64,000 nt of DNA from Chryseobacterium indologenes (GTDB lineage Bacteria > Bacteroidota > Bacteroidia > Flavobacteriales > Weeksellaceae), in NCBI GenBank assembly GCA_001013295.1, contig LAZY01000040.1:62001-126000 (forward strand). The letters run 5' to 3'. Below are positions 23,764 through 32,036 of this stretch, piece after piece. The number at the start of each line of letters is the position of its first letter. The first letter of the stretch is position 1. The translations under genes and the position numbers were made by a program. The notes below the pieces were generated by a model, which searched no databases, had not been told where the DNA came from, and was given only the letters and a program-made list of their open reading frames with translations.

Positions 23764-24576
23764 TTAAAATTTTGCTAATGCTTGTTCTTTTGTCATTATT
23801 TCGTCCACCAAGCCAATTTTTAAAGCCTCCTGTGCGTTGTATGTTCTTCCTTTGAAGACATGACCGTCATCAGTTATTTTTTCGCCGTAATTGGCTTTGA
23901 TGGTCGAAATGAATTCTTCTGTTATTGTGGCAAGGCGTTGCTGATAAGGCTTTTCGTTACCCTTGATTAATTCTTTGAAATCAGTATTCTTTTCTGTAGA
24001 CTGAGGAGCATAGATTTCATAGATCTTTGCCCCCCATTTTTCAAACATTGCAGAAAAGTCCTGGAAAGTCATGAATGTCCCAATACTACCTATATGACTG
24101 GCAAAGGGACTTGCAACTCGTACATCACAAGCCGAACCGATCCACTCAGCTGCACTACATTGCATTTCTGAAGTGAATGACATTGTCGGTTTATTCATGT
24201 TTTTGATAAAATCTGCGAACTCAGCTGTACCGGAAACCTGACCGCCTCCGGAGTCTATATTGAAAAGTACTCCAGACACATTAGGATTACGATCAATCGA
24301 ACGAAGGATCTCTATCATTGTCTGAGTGCCTAAAATGCTATAAGTGGAATATTTTACGATTGGTCCGATAATATCAAATACAACCGGATATTTGTTTGCT
24401 CCGGAACTGGAGCTAATACTCATCTGAGTGTCCAGGGACTTAATAAAATTGGTTTCAACCTGCGTAGCAGATAGCAGAGTATTTGTTTTGATTCCTAAAA
24501 CAAATTCGGTAAGAAATGACAATAGATAAGATTGATCTATTGCAAGTGGTGTATTAAAAAAATTAAGTCCGTGCAT
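23764..24576 (-). CDS. S49/ClpP-like prohead protease
   Basis: A 270-residue protein of the SppA (S49) peptidase type. The characteristic core is FNIDSGGGQVSGTAEFADFI near residues 98-117, followed by SFTSEMQCSAAEWIGSACDV (catalytic serine expected in CSAAEW) and ASPFASHIGSIGTFMTF. The C-terminal KGRTYNAQEALKIGLVDEIM is typical for this family. S49 peptidases act as prohead protease in many phages, processing capsid and scaffold. The gene is directly upstream of the scaffold-like and capsid genes. Confidence 0.85.
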   Translation of the reverse strand: MHGLNFFNTPLAIDQSYLLSFLTEFVLGIKTNTLLSATQVETNFIKSLDTQMSISSSSGANKYPVVFDIIGPIVKYSTYSILGTQTMIEILRSIDRNPNVSGVLFNIDSGGGQVSGTAEFADFIKNMNKPTMSFTSEMQCSAAEWIGSACDVRVASPFASHIGSIGTFMTFQDFSAMFEKWGAKIYEIYAPQSTEKNTDFKELIKGNEKPYQQRLATITEEFISTIKANYGEKITDDGHVFKGRTYNAQEALKIGLVDEIMTKEQALAKF

Positions 24577-24629
24577 CGTATTGATTTCACGGACAAAAGT
24601 GTATTTACATTAGAATGTGGGAAAGGACA

Positions 24630-24908
24630 TTATTTTTTTCTAAATGGAAAATATTTCCTTCTTAAAGTATTGTTCCTTCTTTTTACTAGTTTATCATTAT
24701 ACCACAAACTATATTTAAAAAATGGCGTATCCAGACAATAGCAAATATGCCTAAGTAAATGTTCTACTTTATTTCCAAAAATTGTATTTTCTTGAGCAGT
24801 TATGTCATCGAAAATAATATGTTTATATATCAAATCCGGTTCTAATTCATAACCTTCAGGAACAATACTAAATCTTTTCCTTATCCTTTTAAGTAGCTTT
24901 ACTTTCAT
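24630..24908 (-). CDS. Small basic hypothetical protein
   Basis: A 92-residue protein (MKVKLLKRIRKRFSIVPEGY at the N-terminus; RRNNTLRRKYFPFRKK at the end) with strong positive charge at both ends. It overlaps the gene upstream by 4 nt (ATGA), suggesting translational coupling. There is a 53-bp gap to the protease gene. No family recognised. Confidence 0.45.
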   Translation of the reverse strand: MKVKLLKRIRKRFSIVPEGYELEPDLIYKHIIFDDITAQENTIFGNKVEHLLRHICYCLDTPFFKYSLWYNDKLVKRRNNTLRRKYFPFRKK

Positions 24909-25360
24909 AATAATTGAATTTGTGGTTTTATGATTGTATCTCCAGAAATAGCAAGAGTAAATTCATCATTCCCAGAATTATCATCCTTTTTATTATCAAT
25001 GAATTCCACTTTGATCTTTTCTCTTTCATTTCCTAACAACATCTTTTCAGTGTTTGATTTCAAAACAATAGCAAATTTCTTCTTATTGAAATATTTACTA
25101 CATTTATCATAAGTGGCTTTCGACATATCCAATATAGGGAAGCTTGTATCAATATCAGTAAAATAGTTACCAGTTTGTGTTTTAGTAGAAATCCCCCGGG
25201 AATAGCTTTCCGGAACAATGTTAAATTTATATAGTGCTGTTTCAGGAGCTGGAAAAACCCCATTAAAAGCATCAACATATTTAATGTTAGAAGCATCGTA
25301 AATTTCGATACTTCTAACCTCCCGGTAAAAGGACTCTGATTCGTTTTTAAAGTGTTCCAT
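24905..25360 (-). CDS. Short member of the tail-protein paralogue family
   Basis: The start is at ATG 25360 (MEHFKNESESFYREVRSIEI), next to a repeat identical to that before the gene at 10536. The C-terminal part, LLGNEREKIKVEFIDNKKDD followed by NSGNDEFTLAISGDT, resembles the GRKWIIGN...YEDNSG...VSANT end of the 193-residue proteins, with a shorter N-terminal part. It is about 151 residues, so a structural or regulatory homologue. The similarity is weak to moderate and the role is unknown. Confidence 0.5.
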   Translation of the reverse strand: MEHFKNESESFYREVRSIEIYDASNIKYVDAFNGVFPAPETALYKFNIVPESYSRGISTKTQTGNYFTDIDTSFPILDMSKATYDKCSKYFNKKKFAIVLKSNTEKMLLGNEREKIKVEFIDNKKDDNSGNDEFTLAISGDTIIKPQIQLL

Positions 25361-25844
25361 TTTTTTGACCCTTTTTTGTGTAATCAATTTTAAGTTTTTG
25401 CATCAATTTTATTTTTTGGCGATTAAAATCCTTTCGGAGAGTTTCGTATGTAAGCTCTTCATCCGGAATATCATAAAAATCCAAAAAATCTAGAAGAGTT
25501 ACTTGGTAATCGATACCGTAATTCTCTTTATTATGAATTGCGTTTATAAAGAGTTCTTCTTTTGTTTGTCGCTCTAAAGTTTTTGCCAGTTGATAGCTTC
25601 TCTTTTGGTTAAAAATAAATCCTTTTATTCCTGCTTTACGAACTCCAATATAAACTTTAAAGTAATCAATAGGACTTTGCTTTTTTTGGTAATCATATTT
25701 GATCTCAGATTTTCTTTTGAGAATCTGCAGAACTACAAACCCCAACAAGGTGGTCTCTGTAGCTTGAAAATCCTCACCGTACTTTTTTTCTAATACTCGC
25801 TTCAAATATTTAGGCACCGGAAGCATAAGGAGAACTCTTTCCAT
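25347..25844 (-). CDS. Conserved hypothetical Bacteroidetes phage protein
   Basis: A 165-residue helical protein starting MERVLLMLPVPKYLKRVLEK. It has a basic region with YDYQKKQSPIDYFKVYIGVR and a C-terminal segment QVTLLDFLDFYDIPDEELTY then ETLRKDFNRQK. The pattern suggests a nucleic-acid- or protein-binding regulator. It overlaps the start of the 25360 gene by 14 nt. I recall proteins of this kind in Bacteroidetes prophages, but no function. Confidence 0.55.
   Translation of the reverse strand: MERVLLMLPVPKYLKRVLEKKYGEDFQATETTLLGFVVLQILKRKSEIKYDYQKKQSPIDYFKVYIGVRKAGIKGFIFNQKRSYQLAKTLERQTKEELFINAIHNKENYGIDYQVTLLDFLDFYDIPDEELTYETLRKDFNRQKIKLMQKLKIDYTKKGQKNGTL
25355..25382 (-). repeat. 28-bp repeat at a translation start, copy 2
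   Basis: Identical to 11427-11454 (see there). Here it covers the leader and first codon of the gene starting at 25360. Confidence 0.8.
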
Positions 25845-25897
25845 TTAATACTGTTTTGGGCAAATAAAGAATAAAATAACCATTAAAAAAAGTAGAA

Positions 25898-25925
25898 AAT
25901 CCTTGAATTATAGGATTCAAGGATT
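25898..25925 (-). terminator. Intrinsic terminator
   Basis: Stem AATCCTTGAAT/ATTCAAGGATT with a 6-nt loop followed by a T-rich tail on the minus strand, placed after the gene ending at 25956. Confidence 0.65.
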
Positions 25926-25955
25926 ATTTATGTAAAAAATACGCAATATATAAAT

Positions 25956-26333
25956 TTAGACCTCTGAAATTACCCGATCATATATCCAGGCATATTGCGA
26001 TTGAGGAAATAAAAAATAGCTTACTTTATCACAAAAATTGATAACACATTCCTTTAGCTCTTGTATATCTTTCGGCATAAAAGCTTGGCAAATTTCTGCA
26101 GCTTCTATTTGTGAAAATTGCTCTCCGCAATAAATGTGGCCACAATATTTTCCGTTAAAATAATTTCCGAAAAAATACTCTTTGCTTTCTTCTCCTCTCA
26201 TTTGTAAAACTGTAAAGCCTTTATAAAAGGAACAGAGAGTGTAAGGAGTAAATTCTAATAATTTTTGATCAATGGCTTTACCAAGCCAGGAGCATTCTCC
26301 TGCAGGTAATATATTATGTTCAGGATATTCCAT
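25956..26333 (-). CDS. Hypothetical phage protein, Cys/aromatic-rich
   Basis: A 125-residue protein starting MEYPEHNILPAGECSWLGKA and with Cys and Tyr-rich centre (YFNGKYCGHIYCGEQFSQIE). It ends YAWIYDRVISEV. It lies next to the iteron-like region on the downstream side. The CxxxC-type pairs could bind metal but no known domain is seen. Function unknown. Confidence 0.5.
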   Translation of the reverse strand: MEYPEHNILPAGECSWLGKAIDQKLLEFTPYTLCSFYKGFTVLQMRGEESKEYFFGNYFNGKYCGHIYCGEQFSQIEAAEICQAFMPKDIQELKECVINFCDKVSYFLFPQSQYAWIYDRVISEV

Positions 26334-26375
26334 GATATTTTTTTGTTTTTATAAAAAATTAGGGCAAAACACAAA

Positions 26376-26598
26376 TTCAACGTTCAACAGTTCAACATTT
26401 TTGATTATCAAACACTTATGTTTTCACTTCGTTGAATTAGGTTGAAAATAAAAAACCTATTTTCAACATATTTCAACTAAATTCAACACTATTTTCAACA
26501 TAATTCAACAATTTATTTTATCTAACTATTTGATTTATATATTTTTAAAAAATGTTGAATTTGTTGAAATTGAATTATGCCTTTTCTCTATTTTCAAC
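26376..26598. repeat. Cluster of TTCAAC iteron-like repeats (candidate replication origin)
   Basis: The hexamer TTCAAC or its complement occurs 13 times: 26376, 26383, 26391, 26431c, 26441c, 26462, 26472, 26482, 26494, 26504, 26554c, 26563c and 26593 (start positions; c = GTTGAA on the plus strand). Five consecutive copies from 26462 are 10, 10, 12 and 10 bp apart, close to one helical turn. The region has no gene, is AT-rich and lies directly after the primase-helicase gene. Replication origin or operator array are both possible. Confidence 0.65.
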
Positions 26599-26614
26599 AT
26601 TTTTTTAAAAAAAA

Positions 26615-29600
26615 TTAAAGCCGTTTTATAGCATTTTCGGCAATACTTGCGCTTACCCCATTATTTTGGGAAGGGGTTGCAGGGGAATCGAATAACGTCC
26701 CGTTAGGGTTACGTCCTTGTCTTTGCCAATAGATTGCGTTTTCGATGTCCTCTTTAGTATCGACAGGCATTTTAGTTAGATCAAGAGCGTATACAGATAC
26801 TGCATTGCTCTTCTCTTTCTTTTTTGTAGTAGGATCATAGGGAGTTCTCGGTTCTTCTTTTTCTTCAACTTCCATTCTTTTCTTAGTTGCCTCCATAAAA
26901 TAGCTTTCGTTCTTTATTTCATCCTGGAATGACCTGATGCCAGGACAACCTTCATTAAATCTCGGAAACCATTCAGTTTGAATTCTTGAATACACTGATG
27001 TAAATTGGATATACAAAATATCTCCATCTATTTTATAGTCTCGCCCTTCCTTCAGCTGCGTTACAGAATTGCCACGAAGCGCCACAAGGAATAGCTGCCA
27101 GAATTTGATAAATATTGATGCTGACGATATCTTGCTGCGTAAATTCGCTGCGAAATCGTCAAAAGCAGTCAACATATCGTCCAAAGAGAATGGAAATAAA
27201 AATACATTGGCATCTCTCAAAATTTCATATGTTGCACCCAATACTGAAAAATTAGTGATGATACGGTCAATAGCTCCGGTAAATGCAGGACGTTTAGACA
27301 ATGTTTTTTTATATAGATTAAATTTTTCAGAGAAATTATCAACGAACGCACTACGTAACCAGATCACTTTATCCATGAAGCTCGTAACAGTTTCTGTCAG
27401 CATTTTAGCAAGTTTTTTATATTCCTCTACCTCTTGATCGTTGAATATATTCTTTTTCATCTCTCCAAAAACCAATCGACTCATTAATGCTACATCCATC
27501 GGATATTGATTCCCGGTGATCATGGCCGAACAAAGAATTGGGATTACATCCGTCGATACTTTTGAGTCCATTGTTCCGATCTTATAACCGTTTTTCCCCC
27601 AAAGCTCCTTGAGCATTCCGACATTGTCCCGGTTATCATTTGTGTATTCTGATAAATGCACAACCATGTTAGAAAACTCTGCGAATGATCTTAGTTTGGC
27701 TTTGCCGGTTGATTGCCCGTTTTCCAGCGAAATTAGATCGGTTTCGGTAAAACCAAACATTCTCTTTATGCAGCTGAACAATTGGTCTTTTCCGGTAGAT
27801 GCCGGACCATATAAGAAAAACTCCGGGAAGCCTTTTGCAACGTCAAAAATAATGTCCTGATGCGCCGTGGCGAATGCAAATAAAATCCCTGGTATCGCAA
27901 ATTCTCTGTGAACCTTATACATTTGAGATAAGTAATCTTCAATACTGAAGCTCGCAGTCTTAAGTACTAATTTTTTCTGTTGTTGAAAGCGGTACGGGTT
28001 TGTTTTATAGATTTCATTGGCAGACGGCACATAATACGTATGACCGTCGAAATGGAAGATCCCATCCTTGTTAATTGGTATACTGGGCTTTCCTGGAATT
28101 GTCACAGAATTATTCCAACAAAAGAAACCCTCCGGGTTCCACCCCAAAATATCAACCTTCCGGCCAACTCCCATTTTATCAAATAAATAAGTCTTTAGCT
28201 TTTTTAAATGTTTTGTGTCTCCGGAGAAAACATAATTCCCTTGATCAGACAACGCATCCTCAAATCTCTGGAGAGAGTTTAGTGTATTTGCCGGCACATC
28301 AAAAATTCTCTCTTCATTATCAGTATTACATACACGAAGTAGTTTTTTAGGAAATTTGTCATCATTCATGTGCTGCAGGATCTCAATGCTGAAGTTTGAA
28401 ACGCTCTCAAATGTGATTGGCCAGGAATAAGAATCCTGCATATAGATCTGATTATTGTCAATGAACAATTCGTATTTGTCGACAAGAGGTTCAATGTCTT
28501 CGAAAGACATCGTCACACCATAAGGCCTTACAAATTTCTCTGATGCTGCATTTACTGCTTTTATTTGCTCAGCTTCCTGCTCCCGGAGAAGCTCTTTTAT
28601 AAGAGCCGGCTTTACCTTAGCCTCTTTCTGAAGACGTTCAGAATACAAGTTGCGAAGAGCAATGTCAGGAATCCTGGAGATTGTTTTTATAATCTCCCGG
28701 ATACCATTTGTACGGTCTAGCTCATCTCCTTTATTCTTTTCCTTCAGGAAAACTTCAAACCCATTTGTAATGTAGGGTTGCAGGGACTTCGAAAGATTCA
28801 AATCATCAGATATGAGTCTCCTACAAACATCTTCCGGAGGAACAATTCTACTATAATCATCCGGATCCAGATCATTAGGTAAAAAACAAACTTCAACTGC
28901 AAAACCAAGCTCTAAAAGTTGAGCTACATACTTTGATACTTGCTTCTGGCCGGCAGCATCACCATCCAAACACAAAGTCACTTTTGAAGTTAGTTTCTTC
29001 AGCTTTTTCATTTGCTCAATCGTAAAAGCTGTACCGCTTACTCCCACTGTATTTTCCAAGCCGCATAGATGCCATGCTATGACATCATTATACCCTTCAA
29101 CAATCCAAACTCTATTTTGTTTTACTATTGCATTTTTAGCGATATTAAGGCCATAAAGTGTTTGTTTTTTGTCGTAAAGCTCATTATCCGATGGATTCAT
29201 CCATTTGGCATAATCATCGTTATTATCGAGCCTTCTGGAAGCAAAACCAGTAAGCTGGCCACGTTCGTCACGAATGGGATAAACAAGCTTATTAAAAAGC
29301 TTATCTGCGTCCGCATCATTGATCAGTCCTAATTTTTTTCCAGCTTCAACATTCCCGGCTTCCGAAAATAGATCGTACATGAAGTAATTTCCAGGAGCAT
29401 ATCCGAGCCCCCAGTCTTTCACATCTTCATCAGAATAACCACGTTTTTTAATTTCCAACCACGCAGGGTGCGATCTTTCTAACTTGAATAGTTTATTTTG
29501 AAATTTAAGAAGTAATGCATCTAAGTATTTACGGAGATCCTGTTCTTTTTCCTTTTTATGCTTTATTTTCAATGCAAGATCTGGATGTTCATATTCAATA

Positions 29601-29887
29601 GTTTTACCCTGCTTTTTGGCCAAGTCCTCAATTGCTTCTACATAAGAACAATTGTTTTTATGCATAATGTAAGTCCAAATATTTCCGGCTTTTCCGGAAC
29701 TAAAATCTTTGAACAATTGTGTAGTAGGATTAACACAGCAGCTGGCTGATTTTTCATCTGTAAATGGAGATTTACAAAAATAATTAACTCCACGCCTTTT
29801 TACTGGATCTCCATAAATATTGAAAATCTCTATAATATCTGCATCCTGCAGCACTCTATCTATAAATTCTTGTTTTATATATCCCAT
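26615..29887 (-). CDS. Bifunctional phage primase-helicase (TOPRIM plus AAA+ ATPase)
   Basis: A 1,090-residue protein. Residues 30-70 resemble a DnaG zinc-finger domain, but the usual C-x2-H...C-x2-C set is lost (YFCKSPFTDEKSAS and FKDFSSGKAGN). TOPRIM occupies about 258-345, with VWIVEGYNDV and the acidic LCLDGDAAG motif. The second half carries an ATPase with Walker A GPASTGKD at 694-701 and a later TMDSKVS/SAMITGNQYP region, as in SF3-type helicases. It would prime and unwind at the phage origin. It lies beside the iteron array and downstream of small early genes. Confidence 0.88.
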   Translation of the reverse strand: MGYIKQEFIDRVLQDADIIEIFNIYGDPVKRRGVNYFCKSPFTDEKSASCCVNPTTQLFKDFSSGKAGNIWTYIMHKNNCSYVEAIEDLAKKQGKTIEYEHPDLALKIKHKKEKEQDLRKYLDALLLKFQNKLFKLERSHPAWLEIKKRGYSDEDVKDWGLGYAPGNYFMYDLFSEAGNVEAGKKLGLINDADADKLFNKLVYPIRDERGQLTGFASRRLDNNDDYAKWMNPSDNELYDKKQTLYGLNIAKNAIVKQNRVWIVEGYNDVIAWHLCGLENTVGVSGTAFTIEQMKKLKKLTSKVTLCLDGDAAGQKQVSKYVAQLLELGFAVEVCFLPNDLDPDDYSRIVPPEDVCRRLISDDLNLSKSLQPYITNGFEVFLKEKNKGDELDRTNGIREIIKTISRIPDIALRNLYSERLQKEAKVKPALIKELLREQEAEQIKAVNAASEKFVRPYGVTMSFEDIEPLVDKYELFIDNNQIYMQDSYSWPITFESVSNFSIEILQHMNDDKFPKKLLRVCNTDNEERIFDVPANTLNSLQRFEDALSDQGNYVFSGDTKHLKKLKTYLFDKMGVGRKVDILGWNPEGFFCWNNSVTIPGKPSIPINKDGIFHFDGHTYYVPSANEIYKTNPYRFQQQKKLVLKTASFSIEDYLSQMYKVHREFAIPGILFAFATAHQDIIFDVAKGFPEFFLYGPASTGKDQLFSCIKRMFGFTETDLISLENGQSTGKAKLRSFAEFSNMVVHLSEYTNDNRDNVGMLKELWGKNGYKIGTMDSKVSTDVIPILCSAMITGNQYPMDVALMSRLVFGEMKKNIFNDQEVEEYKKLAKMLTETVTSFMDKVIWLRSAFVDNFSEKFNLYKKTLSKRPAFTGAIDRIITNFSVLGATYEILRDANVFLFPFSLDDMLTAFDDFAANLRSKISSASIFIKFWQLFLVALRGNSVTQLKEGRDYKIDGDILYIQFTSVYSRIQTEWFPRFNEGCPGIRSFQDEIKNESYFMEATKKRMEVEEKEEPRTPYDPTTKKKEKSNAVSVYALDLTKMPVDTKEDIENAIYWQRQGRNPNGTLFDSPATPSQNNGVSASIAENAIKRL

Positions 29888-29894
29888 GGTTACT

Positions 29895-30092
29895 TTAGAC
29901 CAGTTTTAAATGTGGTTCTATAACAAATCCAAACTCTGAAAGAAGGATTTTTACTTCTGCTATACTTGTAAGATCCGTTTCCGAATCAATTCTAATTATT
30001 TTCGAATTTTTTGGAAAGGCCACCTCTCCTATTTTTTTACGAAGACGGTGGGAGGCATTATGTTTCCTCTTCAGATTCCCCTTCATTTTCAT
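29895..30092 (-). CDS. Small hypothetical early protein
   Basis: A 65-residue protein. The first half is basic (MKMKGNLKRKHNASHRLRKK) and the second resembles a small beta-alpha unit (RIDSETDLTSIAEVKILLSE). It overlaps the upstream gene by 35 nt, and a methionine two codons in (30086) is an alternative start. It is 7 bp from the primase start. No family recognised. Confidence 0.45.
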   Translation of the reverse strand: MKMKGNLKRKHNASHRLRKKIGEVAFPKNSKIIRIDSETDLTSIAEVKILLSEFGFVIEPHLKLV

Positions 30093-30417
30093 AATTAAAT
30101 TTTATGAGCTTATTAATTTCTTTGATCAAACCTAAATCGATCATTCTCTTCCTGTACCAGGTTACATTTCCATTATACTCTGAAATTATATAAGAGTGGA
30201 ACTCTTTTTGAGACATGAATTTTCGGTTTTTAAAAGTTTGTCTGCAGAACTTTTTATAATCATTTTTTTCATTCGATTTATCAATCTTTTTTACTTCTCT
30301 ATAATTGGAACTTTTACTAAGAGACTGCTCATCGAAAAGCTTTCTCTTTTCTTCCAATGATAATTTCCCAGCTTTTAAAACCCGGGTGTATGAATTGATT
30401 TTAAAATATTCACTCAT
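30058..30417 (-). CDS. Small early phage protein
   Basis: A 119-residue basic protein starting MSEYFKINSYTRVLKAGKLS, with a likely helical middle (KIDKSNEKNDYKKFCRQTFK). The end KEINKLIKFNYENEGESEEE is acidic. It is part of a tight run of small minus-strand genes. No function can be named. Confidence 0.5.
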   Translation of the reverse strand: MSEYFKINSYTRVLKAGKLSLEEKRKLFDEQSLSKSSNYREVKKIDKSNEKNDYKKFCRQTFKNRKFMSQKEFHSYIISEYNGNVTWYRKRMIDLGLIKEINKLIKFNYENEGESEEET

Positions 30418-30422
30418 AAGAA

Positions 30423-30686
30423 TTAATCGTCTGGTTTAAATTCATCCAATGCCAGGAAGAAAATTCCCATGGCCATTATCTCTTGATTATTATTTGAGTT
30501 TATATTAATATCTTTATTTAGTTTCTTCCATGAATCAAAAGTCGCATCCGGATGAATAGCTTTATATTTTCTATAGTTCTGCTTGTGCTTCTCAACAGCT
30601 TCATCAACTTTCATCTGCAAAAACTCACCGGAGTCTACGTTTTCATAAGCTGCTTTTACTCTAATTTTTATCTGTTCCGATGTCAT
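30423..30686 (-). CDS. Small early phage protein
   Basis: An 87-residue protein, helical in the first part (MTSEQIKIRVKAAYENVDSG) and Asn-rich near NININSNNNQEIMAM. It lies 5 bp downstream of the 69-residue gene and 5 bp upstream of the 119-residue gene. No family recognised. Confidence 0.45.
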   Translation of the reverse strand: MTSEQIKIRVKAAYENVDSGEFLQMKVDEAVEKHKQNYRKYKAIHPDATFDSWKKLNKDININSNNNQEIMAMGIFFLALDEFKPDD

Positions 30687-30689
30687 CTG

Positions 30690-30899
30690 TTAATCTTCTA
30701 TAAATTTTGATTTTTTCAAAAGCTCATCCATTTTTCTCCGAACAGCAGCCTTAGAAGTGAAATCTTTTTCTAATGTTGTCCATTCTGGAGTTTTATTATT
30801 GTAGCTTTTACATTTAATCTTAAGATTTATATTATCAGCTCTAACTATCGTAAAACCTACTTTTAATAGCTTTAAGACATCTCTTGAGTGTAGTGGCAT
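30690..30899 (-). CDS. Small early phage protein
   Basis: A 69-residue protein starting MPLHSRDVLKLLKVGFTIVR, with a basic C-terminal helix (AAVRRKMDELLKKSKFIED). The first part resembles a short beta-hairpin domain. Position and codon pattern support a gene. Function unknown. Confidence 0.45.
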   Translation of the reverse strand: MPLHSRDVLKLLKVGFTIVRADNINLKIKCKSYNNKTPEWTTLEKDFTSKAAVRRKMDELLKKSKFIED

Positions 30900-30919
30900 A
30901 TATTTTATTTTTTAATTAG

Positions 30920-31249
30920 TTAGAACCATCCTACTACCCATAGTTTCTCATTTTTATGATATGGGCCATTTAAATGTGTATTTGATCTAATTCCTTTTAG
31001 AAGTTCTTCAAATCGATCTACCAGTTCTTTGCTCGGTTTTTCCATAAAAAAAGCGATGCTTTCCCAACCGTCATCTGATTTTTTACCCCATCCATGAACA
31101 GCCATTAAAGGTGGATTGTTTTGATATTTCTCTGTCCATAACCCCATATCTTGTGGCCAGGAAGAGATTTTTAAATCTGGTAACAATTCTTTTTTGATAA
31201 TATCAAATATTTGATACGCTTTTTGTACTGTTGAAAATGATAGTGCCAT
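30920..31249 (-). CDS. Small early phage protein
   Basis: A 109-residue protein (MALSFSTVQKAYQIFDIIKK at the N-terminus) with many Trp residues (WPQDMGLW, AVHGWGKKSDDGWESIAFF, WVVGWF). The layout suggests a compact binding domain. It is in the early operon. I do not recognise the family. Confidence 0.5.
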   Translation of the reverse strand: MALSFSTVQKAYQIFDIIKKELLPDLKISSWPQDMGLWTEKYQNNPPLMAVHGWGKKSDDGWESIAFFMEKPSKELVDRFEELLKGIRSNTHLNGPYHKNEKLWVVGWF

Positions 31250-31253
31250 AGTT

Positions 31254-31430
31254 TTAATTTTTAGTTTTTGGTTTTGTTAATGTTGAAAGATAAACTCTTG
31301 TTGTTTTTTTGCCGTTTTCATCGACAATAACGCTCAATCCATTGCAGCAAGGGGTTGCATAAGGCCAGTTTTCGAACTTTTGTCCACATTTACTGCATTC
31401 AGTAATAAGTTTTTTAGTTGTTGTATTCAT
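31254..31430 (-). CDS. Small zinc-ribbon-like protein
   Basis: The start at 31430 (MNTTTKKLITECSKCGQKFE) is preferred over a longer upstream frame. The 58-residue protein has CSKCG and PCCNG pairs, consistent with a zinc ribbon. It follows the 77-residue gene with 4 bp between. It is the last of three adjacent Cys-rich small genes. Function is inferred only as metal-binding. Confidence 0.5.
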   Translation of the reverse strand: MNTTTKKLITECSKCGQKFENWPYATPCCNGLSVIVDENGKKTTRVYLSTLTKPKTKN

Positions 31431-31434
31431 AAAA

Positions 31435-31668
31435 TTAATTTGATGTCGGTTTAAATAAAACTGCTCCACACTCAGAGCAGTTCCAGGTCTTCCGGAGATC
31501 CTCTTCATTTCCACATTCACATTTTCTCCAGACCTCATGATTGTGTTCTTTTAATAAATCCTTTAAAGAAATTCCTACTTTAAAATCTCTCATAAAATCG
31601 GCAACAGTCACTTTAGGAATATTTTTAAATTTTTTAGCTTCTACAAACTCACGAATTTTCGGATCCAT
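31435..31668 (-). CDS. Small zinc-ribbon-like protein
   Basis: A 77-residue protein with RKCECGNEEDLRKTWNCSEC, four Cys in C-x-C...C-x2-C spacing typical of a zinc ribbon, and a preceding helix (VTVADFMRDFKVGISLKDLL). The upstream gene overlaps it by 20 nt. Its location in the early operon suggests a regulatory or replication-accessory role. Confidence 0.55.
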   Translation of the reverse strand: MDPKIREFVEAKKFKNIPKVTVADFMRDFKVGISLKDLLKEHNHEVWRKCECGNEEDLRKTWNCSECGAVLFKPTSN

Positions 31669-31936
31669 TTTTAATTTTTATTATTGTGGTAGTTGATGCA
31701 CAAACACTACAGAGATTATCCTTAACCCAATAGCATGGTTCTCCGGATCTTTCAATACATTGACTGCAGTCATAATCTGTACAGCCACATATAATACACG
31801 TTTGAGCTTTCATTCTCTGCTGGTAGAAATTTCCCTGAAGAAGAATACTAATCTCAGTTAATTCTAATGGTGAACAATTATTAAGAAATTGTTCTGGGGA
31901 TATCTCCAGTGTAAAGTTTTTTTGAAGGACGGGCAT
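31649..31936 (-). CDS. Cys-rich small phage protein
   Basis: A 95-residue protein. The Cys-rich core (QTCIICGCTDYDCSQCIERS with EPCYW and NLCSVC) has the CxxCGC...DC..C...PC.W....LC..C layout seen in small phage proteins of unknown function, probably zinc-binding. The N-terminal third is a helical segment. It is the first of three adjacent Cys-rich genes and lies about 100 bp from tRNA-Cys. Confidence 0.6.
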   Translation of the reverse strand: MPVLQKNFTLEISPEQFLNNCSPLELTEISILLQGNFYQQRMKAQTCIICGCTDYDCSQCIERSGEPCYWVKDNLCSVCASTTTIIKIKNGSENS

Positions 31937-31968
31937 AACTATATATTATATTTTTTAAATTCAAATAA

Positions 31969-31996
31969 AAACCCGACCGGAATTTTCCAGCCGGGC
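31969..31996 (-). terminator. Terminator after tRNA-Cys
   Basis: CCCGACCGG...CCAGCCGGGC imperfect GC-rich hairpin, with a T5 run on the minus strand. It follows the conserved trailer after tRNA-Cys. Confidence 0.6.
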
Positions 31997-31997
31997 A

Positions 31998-32034
31998 AAC
32001 TAATAACCATGAAATCTCAATAAAACATGAGAAT
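31998..32034 (-). repeat. tRNA trailer repeat, copy A
   Basis: The sequence from AACTAATAACCATGAAA onward at 31998-32034 closely matches 32141-32178, each placed between a tRNA 3' end and a terminator. Confidence 0.65.
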
Positions 32035-32036
32035 TG

